12,253 nucleotides of DNA from Bacillota bacterium (GTDB lineage Bacteria; Bacillota_A; Clostridia; Lachnospirales; Lachnospiraceae), in contig JAEZSL010000245.1 of assembly GCA_023443925.1 (NCBI GenBank), positions 1-12,253 on the forward strand, given 5' to 3'. Under the pieces are notes generated by a model. The model saw nothing but the letters and a program-made list of their open reading frames with translations. It was not told the DNA's origin and ran no database searches. The translations under genes were made by a program, and so were the position numbers. Of this stretch, positions 1-6,331 are shown piece after piece; positions within the stretch are counted from its first letter, which is position 1, and each line of letters opens with the position of its first letter.

Positions 1-23
1 GTATTTACTAATAAGAGAAAACC

Positions 24-267
24 GTTGAGAAAGAATAGTAAGCTTTAACATGACATTACAGAGAGCCGCAGGTGGTGGAATGCGGTATGAGGTTTTAGCT
101 GAATGGGCTTTTGAGGGCAACCCGAATTTTAAGTAGGCGTTGACGGTAACCATAACCGTTACTAGTATGGCATATATGTTTGTATATGAAAGAGTGGACT
201 TTGTCAAATTGAGTGGTACCGCGGATTTTTATTCGTCTCAAGTATATTTTTACTTGGGGCTTTTTTT
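24..267 (+). promoter_or_regulatory. Tryptophan-specific T-box riboswitch leader
   Basis: A T-box leader senses uncharged tRNA and allows transcription of downstream genes when the amino acid is scarce. Stem I can be traced from GTTG (24-27) pairing with CAAC (118-121), with GA-type motifs just inside. AGTA (37-40) lies on the 5' side of the specifier loop, and AAGC (41-44 region) pairs with GCTT (107-110). The distal conserved region AGAG..GG..G.G.AA lies at about 60-80. The codon in the specifier loop, after GAA, is TGG (104-106), which is Trp. Smaller hairpins (about 143-158 and CATATA/TATATG at 171-188) fill the linker. The antiterminator is canonical: TTGAG (209-213) pairs with CTCAA (237-241), bulge TGGTACC (214-220) holds the tRNA-CCA binding bases, and GCG (221-223) pairs with CGT (234-236). 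It is mutually exclusive with the terminator at 235-267. The Trp specificity agrees with the trpXYZ-type transporter downstream. The promoter is at or beyond the left window edge. Confidence 0.95.
235..267 (+). terminator. Intrinsic terminator of the T-box (regulated)
   Basis: The stem 235-244 (GTCTCAAGTA) pairs over 10 bp, with two G-U pairs, with 251-260 (TACTTGGGGC). The 6-nt loop is 245-250 and seven T follow at 261-267. Its 5' arm contains bases also used by the antiterminator (235-241), so the two folds exclude each other, as in the classical T-box mechanism. Confidence 0.93.
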
Positions 268-619
268 ATTGAATGGAACTTATTTGAATACCCTGTTAAT
301 TAAAAGCCCTGACGGACAGGATCGCCCTGCGGCAGAATGCTTTATGTTGCTGGTGTTATCCGCTTCAAATCAATTCCGGTGTGATGGATAGCAGTTTACA
401 ACATTTTATAAAAACTGCCCGGAAAATGTGTCGGCGTCTCAATTTATGAATCCATTCGTGGCGAAATGAAGCGGACGGTATAAAACTTATTATTTTTACC
501 AATTATTTATCCTAACAGATATAAAATCTTCCGGCAGCGAGAAAGAAACAGGTTTCTAAAAATCGGAGAACGATAACCGGAATAACAAGGGAGCAGAATC
601 CCGGAAAGAAGGAGAAATT
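268..619. other. Long gene-free leader between T-box terminator and trpX
   Basis: About 350 nt separate the T-box terminator from the trpX start. I find no convincing reading frame with a ribosome binding site here; an open stretch running through the T-box into this region (140-391) starts at TTG with no RBS. One perfect 7-bp hairpin is visible (GCAGTTT 391-397 with AAACTGC 412-418, 14-nt loop), with no U-tract. TATAAA-like boxes at 479-484 and 520-525 lack a good -35 at the right distance. The only clear functional element is the trpX ribosome binding site AAGGAG at 609-614. Confidence 0.6.
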
Positions 620-1621
620 ATGAAAAAAAGATTATTTTCATTATTGATTGCGGCAGTACTTACCATAAGTCTGTTAGCTGGATGCAGTGGGAAAAAAGAT
701 GGGCAGGTTACCATTGGAATCGGTCAGTTTGCGGAACACGCTTCTCTGGATAACTGTAAGAACGGCTTTTTAGCCGGACTGGAAGAAGAGGGTTATAAAG
801 AGGGCGAAAACTTAAAGGTAGTTTTTGATAATGCCCAGGCCGACGGAGGAACAGCCAATCAGATTACCAATGATTTTGTGGCAAAAAAAGTAGATCTGAT
901 CTGCGCCATAGCAACGCCCATGGCTCAGAGTGCCTTCGGCTCTGCCAAGGATTCCAATATCCCGGTTATTTTTACGGCGGTAACGGACCCGGTGCTTGCG
1001 GAACTTGCCAAAGAAGATAAGACACCAAATGGAAATATTACCGGAACCAGTGATAAACTTCCGGTGGAAAAACAGCTGGAGATGATCCGTAAAGTGCTGC
1101 CGGAGGCAAAAACCATCGGTATTTTATACAGTACCAGCGAGATCAATTCTGTTTCTGCCATTGAAGAATATAAAGCAGCAGCTGCCGGTTTTGGTTTTGA
1201 AATCGTAGAAAGCGGTATTGCTACTCCGGCGGATATCCCTCTGGCTGCGGATAGTCTCTTGGAGAAAGTGGATTGTATCAATAATTTAACGGATAATACC
1301 GTGGTAAGCTCCCTGCCGGTTATCTTAAATAAAGCCGCAGCCAAAAAAATTCCTGTCTTCGGCAGTGAAGTGGAACAGGTTAAGATTGGATGCTTAGCTG
1401 CTGTAGGACTTGATTATTATGATCTGGGAGTTCAGACCGGTAAAATGGCCGCCCAGGTTTTAAAAGGTGAGAAAAAGGCAAGTGAAATAAACTTCCAGAT
1501 AATAGAAGAAGCTGCATTTTACGGTAATACTGCAGTTGCAGAGAATCTTGGCGTAACACTGCCGGATGATCTGGTAAGCTCTTCCAAAGAGATGTTTGAT
1601 AAGATCACGGAACAGCAGTAG
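620..1621 (+). CDS. trpX: ABC transporter substrate-binding lipoprotein, predicted tryptophan importer TrpX
   Basis: This 333-residue extracytoplasmic solute-binding lipoprotein is of the ABC_sub_bind (COG2984) type. The N-terminus is a lipoprotein signal: basic MKKR, a hydrophobic core and the lipobox LAGC with the lipidated Cys at residue 22. The mature part starts with VTIGIGQF and shows the two-lobed periplasmic-binding-protein pattern of this family (for example PVIFTAVTDP near residue 120, and IPVFGSEVEQVKIGCLAAVGLDYYDLG near the C-lobe). The length is normal for the family. ATG at 620 is supported by AAGGAG at 609-614. The permease and ATPase follow on the same strand. The ligand is not readable from the protein alone; tryptophan is inferred from the Trp T-box upstream and from the known occurrence of T-box-controlled trpXYZ operons in Firmicutes. 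Some relatives carry other substrates. Confidence 0.88.
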   Translation: MKKRLFSLLIAAVLTISLLAGCSGKKDGQVTIGIGQFAEHASLDNCKNGFLAGLEEEGYKEGENLKVVFDNAQADGGTANQITNDFVAKKVDLICAIATPMAQSAFGSAKDSNIPVIFTAVTDPVLAELAKEDKTPNGNITGTSDKLPVEKQLEMIRKVLPEAKTIGILYSTSEINSVSAIEEYKAAAAGFGFEIVESGIATPADIPLAADSLLEKVDCINNLTDNTVVSSLPVILNKAAAKKIPVFGSEVEQVKIGCLAAVGLDYYDLGVQTGKMAAQVLKGEKKASEINFQIIEEAAFYGNTAVAENLGVTLPDDLVSSSKEMFDKITEQQ

Positions 1622-1666
1622 TAAAAAATATTCCGGATAAATTCATGAAGAAAGGTGAAGGTAAAT

Positions 1667-2554
1667 ATGTTAACGATTCTTTTGGGGGTCCTCGTCGAGG
1701 GGTTTGTATATGCCATCATGGCGTTAGGCGTATACATCACTTATAAAATACTGGATTTTCCGGATCTTTCCGTGGACGGAACTTTTCCCCTGGGAGGAGC
1801 CGTAACGGCAGTGCTGATTATAGCGGGAGTAAGTCCCCTGCTGACCCTGCTGATTGCCTTTGTTGTGGGGGGACTGGCAGGAATTATAACCGGAATTATC
1901 CATGTAAAATTTAAGGTAAGGGATTTGTTATCCGGTATTATTGTCATGACAGCCCTGTATTCCATAAACTTACGTATTGCAGGAAAAGCGAACCTGCCCA
2001 TCTTTACAAAGGAAACCATTTTTGAAAATTCATTTTTGGAGGGTATTATACCCGTTGGGCTGAAACCTTTTCTGGATGTGATAATTTTGTTGATCATTGT
2101 AATTATAATGAAGCTGGTACTGGATTTATATTTAAAGACAAAATCAGGTTATCTGCTGCGTTCCGTTGGAGATAACGAGACTTTGGTAACTTCCCTGGCA
2201 AAAGACAAGGGAACGGTTAAGATTGTCGGTCTTGCCATTGCCAATGCTTTTGTAGCTTTGGCAGGCTGCATCTATACCCAGAAAAGCGGGTTTTTTGAAA
2301 TATCCATGGGTACCGGCACCATCGTAATCGGTCTGGCCAGTGTAATTATCGGTACAAATTTATTCCGGCACGGTTCTTTCATTAAGGCTACGACGGCGGT
2401 TATCATCGGATCGGTTATCTATAAAGCCTGTGTATCCGTTGCCATATCCCTTGGTATGGCAGCCTCTGATCTTAGACTGATTACGTCGGTTTTATTTCTG
2501 GCAATACTGATCATTGGCCAGGAACGGAAAAGGAGGGTGAAGGTTAATGCTTGA
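1667..2554 (+). CDS. trpY: ABC transporter permease, predicted tryptophan importer TrpY
   Basis: This integral membrane permease (295 residues) is of the BPD_transp_2 / COG4120 type, related in fold to the branched-chain amino acid and ribose permeases. It is almost wholly hydrophobic, with roughly eight to ten membrane segments. The N-terminal motif YITYKILDFPDLSVDGTFPLG (residues about 23-43) is typical of this family, and a basic tail ERKRRVKV lies before the stop. I chose ATG at 1667 because AAAGGTGA (1651-1658) sits 8 nt upstream. An in-frame GTG at 1655 would add four residues (MKVN) but has a poor ribosome binding site and lies inside that Shine-Dalgarno region. The gene starts 45 nt after trpX and overlaps trpZ by 8 nt, so translation of the two is probably coupled. 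It should pair with the TrpX binding protein and TrpZ ATPase. Confidence 0.88.
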   Translation: MLTILLGVLVEGFVYAIMALGVYITYKILDFPDLSVDGTFPLGGAVTAVLIIAGVSPLLTLLIAFVVGGLAGIITGIIHVKFKVRDLLSGIIVMTALYSINLRIAGKANLPIFTKETIFENSFLEGIIPVGLKPFLDVIILLIIVIIMKLVLDLYLKTKSGYLLRSVGDNETLVTSLAKDKGTVKIVGLAIANAFVALAGCIYTQKSGFFEISMGTGTIVIGLASVIIGTNLFRHGSFIKATTAVIIGSVIYKACVSVAISLGMAASDLRLITSVLFLAILIIGQERKRRVKVNA

Positions 2555-3320
2555 ACTGCAAAATGTCAGTAAATATTATAATCCTGGAACCGTAAATGAA
2601 ATGTGCCTTTTCGACCATTTTAACTTCACTGTAAAGGACCAGGAATTCGTTTCGGTGGTAGGCAGCAACGGCTCCGGAAAAACCTCCATGTTAAATATTA
2701 TCTGCGGCAGTATTCCGGTGGATAACGGAACGATTTCCATCAATCACAATAATATTTCCGGTATGCCGGAATTTAAAAGGTTAAAAAAGATAGGCCGGGT
2801 TTATCAGAATCCCGCCATGGGTACCTGCCCCAATATGACGATTTTAGAGAATATGTCTTTGGCAGATAATAAAGGAAAGGCATTTAATCTGGGAAGAGGA
2901 ACGGATAAAAACCGCATTGATTTTTACCGGGACAGCTTAAAAGTTTTAAACCTTGGACTGGAGGATAAATTAGAGATTCCGGTGGGTTCCTTATCCGGAG
3001 GCCAGAGGCAGGCTATGGCTCTGTTAATGTCCACCATGACACCCATTGAGTTTTTGATTCTGGATGAACATACGGCAGCTCTGGATCCAAAGACAGCGGA
3101 TCTCATTATGGAACTGACGGATAAAATTGTTAAAGAAAAGCGTCTTACCACCATTATGGTTACCCATAACTTAAGATACGCCGTGGAATATGGCAGCCGG
3201 TTGATTATGATGCACCGGGGAGAGATTGTCATTGATAAGGCGGGAGCTTTAAAGGTAAACCTTCGGATTGAGAATATTCTGGATAAATTCAATGAAATCA
3301 GTATTGAATGCGGTAATTAA
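2547..3320 (+). CDS. trpZ: ABC transporter ATP-binding protein, predicted tryptophan importer TrpZ
   Basis: This cytoplasmic ABC ATPase (257 residues) would drive the TrpXY importer. All nucleotide-binding motifs are present: Walker A GSNGSGKTS (39-47), Q-loop YQNPA with Gln87, signature LSGGQ (149-153), Walker B ending ILDEH (Asp173, catalytic Glu174), D-loop TAALDP, and switch His207 in VTHN. LDEH rather than the common LDEP is usual for the COG1101 branch that accompanies ABC_sub_bind proteins, so it supports the assignment. ATG at 2547 lies 10 nt after AGGAGG (2531-2536), which is inside trpY, and the gene overlaps the trpY stop by 8 nt. The length is typical. There is no membrane segment or fused domain. 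It is the last gene before a probable terminator. Confidence 0.92.
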   Translation: MLELQNVSKYYNPGTVNEMCLFDHFNFTVKDQEFVSVVGSNGSGKTSMLNIICGSIPVDNGTISINHNNISGMPEFKRLKKIGRVYQNPAMGTCPNMTILENMSLADNKGKAFNLGRGTDKNRIDFYRDSLKVLNLGLEDKLEIPVGSLSGGQRQAMALLMSTMTPIEFLILDEHTAALDPKTADLIMELTDKIVKEKRLTTIMVTHNLRYAVEYGSRLIMMHRGEIVIDKAGALKVNLRIENILDKFNEISIECGN

Positions 3321-3345
3321 ACGAAGACGGAAGCCCGGAAAGGCA

Positions 3346-3376
3346 AAGCTAAGAAAACCACAAGCTAAGAAAGCCA
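3346..3376 (+). repeat. Two tandem 16-nt units just after trpZ
   Basis: AAGCTAAGAAAACCA (3346-3360) recurs as AAGCTAAGAAAGCCA (3362-3376) with one difference, a period of 16 nt. The stretch lies within 60 nt of the trpZ stop. Read on in the trpZ frame past its TAA, 3321-3365 gives TKTEARKGKAKKTTS, a lysine-rich tail, before the next stop at 3366. Function unknown; it may be slippage-derived sequence or an eroded C-terminal extension. Confidence 0.5.
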
Positions 3377-3498
3377 AACGTTATGAGAGTTAAATGCATT
3401 AAAACTAAAAGTTTGTAATTTAAGAAATGCTAGTCTACGTGTCAGGAAATGGAATCGGTACTGCAGCAGACATTCAAATTAATAACAAAATTTTATTT

Positions 3499-3531
3499 AC
3501 CCGGGTTGTTACAATACGATCCGGGTGTTTT
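3499..3531 (+). terminator. Probable intrinsic terminator of the trpXYZ unit
   Basis: ACCCGG (3499-3504) pairs with CCGGGT (3521-3526) across a 16-nt loop, followed by GTTTTG. The GC-rich 6-bp stem and short T-run fit a modest Rho-independent terminator about 180 nt after the trpZ stop. The large loop and short tail lower confidence. Confidence 0.6.
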
Positions 3532-3649
3532 GCATTGTATTAAAGTTATAAAGTGATTTAACGGGTGTTAATACTTCGGAGTGCTGCTGTGCATAATCCC
3601 ATTTTCAGTATAGATTTAGAAATCCATGAATCTTCAGAAATGTTTGCAG

Positions 3650-3659
3650 TATGGAATAA
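3650..3659 (+). promoter_or_regulatory. Distal TATGGAATAA box, putative regulator site
   Basis: TATGGAATAA lies 65 nt (start to start) upstream of the proximal TATGGAAAT box. It matches the TATGGAAATAA boxes in front of the sugar-importer operon (8400-8410 and 8495-8505) except for one missing A. It is a candidate second half-site for a common regulator. The AT-rich context makes chance similarity possible. Confidence 0.35.
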
Positions 3660-3711
3660 CTAATTAATAAAAAAAGTCAATATAGTATAAAAGTGGCGAT
3701 TTTTTCTCTGA

Positions 3712-3723
3712 TTTTATGGAAAT
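3712..3723 (+). promoter_or_regulatory. Proximal TTTTATGGAAAT box upstream of -35
   Basis: This 12-mer occurs identically at 8492-8503. In both places it ends exactly 12 nt before the TTGAC of the -35 element, and both -35 elements continue as TTGAC-N-GTAA. The position, about 50-60 nt upstream of the predicted transcription start, is where activators of the AraC or similar classes often bind. No regulator gene is in the window. Confidence 0.55.
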
Positions 3724-3735
3724 TTACCAGATTTA

Positions 3736-3764
3736 TTGACGGTAACTTTTGTATCATTTATAAT
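3736..3764 (+). promoter_or_regulatory. Sigma-A promoter of the glycosidase gene
   Basis: TTGACG (3736-3741), a 17-nt spacer and a perfect TATAAT (3759-3764) form a near-consensus vegetative promoter. Transcription would start near 3771, giving a leader of roughly 80 nt before ATG 3850. A second TATAAT (3770-3775) lies 11 nt further on, without a -35 at ideal distance. Confidence 0.8.
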
Positions 3765-3775
3765 TCATTTATAAT
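3754..3775 (+). repeat. Exact tandem duplication of the -10 region
   Basis: TCATTTATAAT occurs twice back to back (3754-3764 and 3765-3775), a perfect 11-nt repeat that duplicates the -10 hexamer about one helical turn downstream. Only the first copy has optimal 17-nt spacing from TTGACG. Confidence 0.8.
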
Positions 3776-3849
3776 TTACTAAGATAAAATACATAGCATT
3801 TTTGTTTATAGATTTTAGATTAACCAGAATAATAGAAGAGGTATCAGAC

Positions 3850-5958
3850 ATGTCCATTGATCGTTTTCAATTAGTATCCAGACATAATCCGGTTCTTAAA
3901 GAGCTTGACCTGGATTCGCCCCTGACGGTGGGAAACGGGGAGTTTGCATTTACGGCCGATGTTACGGGGTTACAGTCTGTTTATAAGGAATATAAGGAAA
4001 ACCATGTTCCCCTTTGTACCATGAGCCAATGGGGCTGGCATACTGCACCGGCAGGTAAACATTTCGAACAGGATATCAATTCTTTAAAGGCCCCGGAGGT
4101 ATCCACCGCCAGGGAAACACTTTACTATAAACCGGAGGAGGTGTATTTAACGGAATATGATTTTGCTGGACGTACCGTAGCCTATGCAGTTGAGAAAAAA
4201 GCGGGTAATGAAGAAGTTTATGACTGGCTCCGGCAGAATCCCCACCGCTTAAATCTGGGAAGGCTGGCGTTTTGCTATGAGGGAAAAGAGTTAAAGCCGG
4301 GTGATCTCACGGATATCCGTCAGGAATTAAAATTATATGAAGGGATCTTAGAAAGCAGTTTCTGTATAAAGGGTAAGAAGTGTCTGGTGCGGACCGCCTG
4401 TCACAGTAAGGATGCCGTACTTGGAGTATCGATCGAATCGGAAGCACTTGCTGGCGGCAGCCTTACTGTGCACCTTATATTTCCCTATGGTTCACCGGAT
4501 ATCACCGCGTCTGATTTTAACCGGACCGGGTATCATAGCAGCAAGATCCTAAAACAGGAGCAAGGAAGTCTGCTTTTGTTAAGAACCCTTGACAGGGACA
4601 GCTATTATGCCGGTTTATACGGTGACGAAAAGTTGCAGTTTACACAGCTTAACCCTCATGATTTCTCTGTAACCGGCACCGGGAACCACCTGGATTTTAC
4701 CCTGGCTTTTTCGAAAGAAAAAGGGGAGATGGTGTACAGTACGGATACCGTGTTTCAAAACAGCCGGAGGGCATGGAAAAATTTCTGGGAAATGGGTGGT
4801 ATCATCGAGCTTAATAAATCCAGGGATCCCCGTGCCATAGAACTGGAACGCAGAATTATATTATCCCAGTATTTATCTGCCATACAGTCCTGCGGCTCCA
4901 TGCCGCCACAGGAAACCGGACTGACCTGTAACAGCTGGTACGGCAAGTTTCATCTGGAAATGTACTTGTGGCACTGTGCATATCTTCCTTTATGGAACCG
5001 TACCGGGCTGCTGGAACGCAGCCGCCCCTGGTACCGTAAAAATCTGGAGCCAGCCAGGAAAAACGCCGCAAAGAACGGATATGAGGGAGCCAGGTGGCCG
5101 AAAATGGTAGCTTATGACGCCATTGACAGTCCTTCTATGATTGCTACCCTGCTGATCTGGCAGCAGCCCCACATTATCTATATGCTGGAGCTGGCTTATG
5201 AAAGCGGGAAAGACTTAAGCTTCTTAGAGGAATACTGGGAGGTTGTCAGGGAAACCGCGGATTTTATGGCAAACTATGCAATATGGAATCCGGTGACAGG
5301 AAAGTATGACCTAAGGTCCCCCATTATTCCTGCCCAGGAAGAGCACGATCCTAAAATTACGGTAAATCCGGCCTTTGAGGTGGAATACTGGAGATTTGCC
5401 TTAAAGTTAGCCGCTAATTGGGCAAGACGCCTTGGAAAAGAAGCGGGCAGCTGGCAGGAAGTTTCAGAATGTATGGCGGAATTACCGGTGAAGGACGGTC
5501 TTTATCTTGCCCATGAAAACTGTCCGGATACTTTTACGGAATTTAACAGAGACCATCCGTCTATGCTGGGAGCATACGGCCTGATTGCCAGTGACAGGAT
5601 ATCGGAGGAATATATGAGAAATACTCTGAATAAAGTGCTGGAATGCTGGGATTTCTCTACGATGTGGGGCTGGGACTTTGCTATGATGGCTATGACTGCG
5701 GTACGTCTGGGAGATGCGGATACGGCCATTGATATACTTTTAAAAGATACACCAAAAAACTCCTATGTAGCAAGCGGCAATAATTTTCAGAAGCTTCGGA
5801 CGGACCTGCCTTTATATCTTCCGGGAAACGGTTCGCTGTTACTTGCTCTCCCTATTATGACAGCCGGATATCCTGGCTGCAGGGAAGAACTTCCGGGGTT
5901 CCCGAAAGACGGAAGGTGGACGGTAGAATACGAAGGCATATCGCCGTTTCCCTATTGA
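3850..5958 (+). CDS. Putative (alpha/alpha)6-barrel glycoside hydrolase, GH65/GH95-like, unclassified
   Basis: This 702-residue protein has no signal peptide or membrane segment, so it is probably a cytoplasmic enzyme acting on imported oligosaccharide. The first part is beta-rich and opens with NPVLKELDLDSPLTVGNGEFAF, the kind of N-terminal sandwich seen in inverting six-hairpin glycosidases. The barrel part has CNSWYGKFHLEMYLWH (Tyr364 to Glu370 inside it), then NRTGLLERSRPWYRKNLEPARKNAAKNGYEGARWP. This mirrors the GH65 pattern of GHxFWDTE, an Arg-Tyr-Arg stretch and GYxGAxyPW. PAQEEHDPKITVNP (Gln496, Glu497, Glu498, His499) resembles the GH65 PDEYH..VDNN acid-catalyst segment, so Glu497 or Glu498 is my candidate general acid. 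ATG 3850 is chosen because AGAGG (3837-3841) lies 8 nt upstream; a TTG at 3802 would add 16 residues without a ribosome binding site. The substrate is unknown. Neighbours (esterase, sugar importer, GH43) suggest hemicellulose oligosaccharides. The superfamily is fairly sure; the exact family and specificity are not. Confidence 0.72.
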   Translation: MSIDRFQLVSRHNPVLKELDLDSPLTVGNGEFAFTADVTGLQSVYKEYKENHVPLCTMSQWGWHTAPAGKHFEQDINSLKAPEVSTARETLYYKPEEVYLTEYDFAGRTVAYAVEKKAGNEEVYDWLRQNPHRLNLGRLAFCYEGKELKPGDLTDIRQELKLYEGILESSFCIKGKKCLVRTACHSKDAVLGVSIESEALAGGSLTVHLIFPYGSPDITASDFNRTGYHSSKILKQEQGSLLLLRTLDRDSYYAGLYGDEKLQFTQLNPHDFSVTGTGNHLDFTLAFSKEKGEMVYSTDTVFQNSRRAWKNFWEMGGIIELNKSRDPRAIELERRIILSQYLSAIQSCGSMPPQETGLTCNSWYGKFHLEMYLWHCAYLPLWNRTGLLERSRPWYRKNLEPARKNAAKNGYEGARWPKMVAYDAIDSPSMIATLLIWQQPHIIYMLELAYESGKDLSFLEEYWEVVRETADFMANYAIWNPVTGKYDLRSPIIPAQEEHDPKITVNPAFEVEYWRFALKLAANWARRLGKEAGSWQEVSECMAELPVKDGLYLAHENCPDTFTEFNRDHPSMLGAYGLIASDRISEEYMRNTLNKVLECWDFSTMWGWDFAMMAMTAVRLGDADTAIDILLKDTPKNSYVASGNNFQKLRTDLPLYLPGNGSLLLALPIMTAGYPGCREELPGFPKDGRWTVEYEGISPFPY

Positions 5959-6331
5959 TTAAAGGATGCTGATGTTACCGGCATTAGTATAAAAGGTCTG
6001 TTCGTGTATTTAATATTTACTCTAATAATCATTCAGAATACAAAGTTGACCTTTTGCCCTCGTAATCATTAGGTAATTGTGAAACTATAATAATGTATCT
6101 ATCTACCATGCAATTAATTTGCCTATTAGACTTTTTGCTTCCTGTTTTGCTTCGGCAGCAGTTCTAAATTATTGTCTGAGATAATCCATACCTGGCAAGA
6201 AGAAACGGAAGTCCAGAATATATCTATTTTACAATCGAGCCTGTTCGGATTGAAAAATCGGACAGGCTTGAGCATTAAATGAGCCTTATGGGCTAAAAAT
6301 TATTTGATATTTTAAAAAGGGAGAGTACCAA
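5959..6331. other. Gene-free spacer between glycosidase and esterase genes
   Basis: I see no supported gene in these 373 nt. An 8-bp inverted repeat AAAAGGTC (5991-5998) / GACCTTTT (6048-6055) is separated by 49 nt and is weak. TATAAT at 6086-6091 has no matching -35, so a promoter for the esterase is not clear. The strongest element is the hairpin at 6235-6271. The esterase may be read through from the glycosidase promoter or from an unrecognised promoter here. No intrinsic terminator with a U-tract is visible. Confidence 0.55.
6235..6271 (+). repeat. 14-bp inverted repeat (hairpin) in the esterase leader
   Basis: TCGAGCCTGTTCGG (6235-6248) pairs fully, with three G-U pairs, with TCGGACAGGCTTGA (6258-6271) around a 9-nt loop. 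It ends 60 nt before the esterase ATG. Neither strand shows a T-run after the stem, so it is not an ordinary intrinsic terminator. It could be a regulatory or mRNA-stabilising hairpin, or a degenerate terminator of the upstream gene. Confidence 0.75.

Larger units (their letters stand above)
3321..3849. other. Intergenic region between trpZ and the glycosidase gene
   Basis: No supported gene lies in this 530-nt stretch. From left to right it holds the 16-nt tandem repeat after trpZ, the hairpin terminator, an AT-rich section with no recognised element (about 3532-3649), the two TATGGAA boxes, the sigma-A promoter with its duplicated -10, and the untranslated leader of the glycosidase gene. 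A frame continuing the glycosidase upstream to a TTG at 3802 exists, but ATG 3850 has the better ribosome binding site. Confidence 0.6.

Noticed and set aside
140..391. 83-codon open frame starting at TTG over the T-box terminator
   Set aside because: It has no ribosome binding site, begins inside the T-box linker and runs across the antiterminator/terminator; the RNA structure explains the sequence.
925..1344. 139-codon minus-strand frame inside trpX
   Set aside because: It lies wholly antisense to a well-supported lipoprotein gene and shows no recognisable motif.
1655..1666. GTG start four codons upstream of the chosen trpY ATG
   Set aside because: The GTG overlaps the AAAGGTGA that serves as ribosome binding site for ATG 1667 and has no good site of its own.
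3802..3849. TTG-initiated N-terminal extension of the glycosidase
   Set aside because: TTG at 3802 has no Shine-Dalgarno, while ATG 3850 has AGAGG at 8 nt and the protein from there begins with family-like sequence.
5991..6055. AAAAGGTC/GACCTTTT inverted repeat as a terminator for the glycosidase
   Set aside because: The arms are only 8 bp, 49 nt apart, with weak AT-rich pairing and no T-run after a compact stem.
6086..6091. TATAAT as the -10 of an esterase promoter
   Set aside because: No -35-like hexamer lies 16-18 nt upstream and there is no extended -10 TG; TTGACC at 6046 is too far away.
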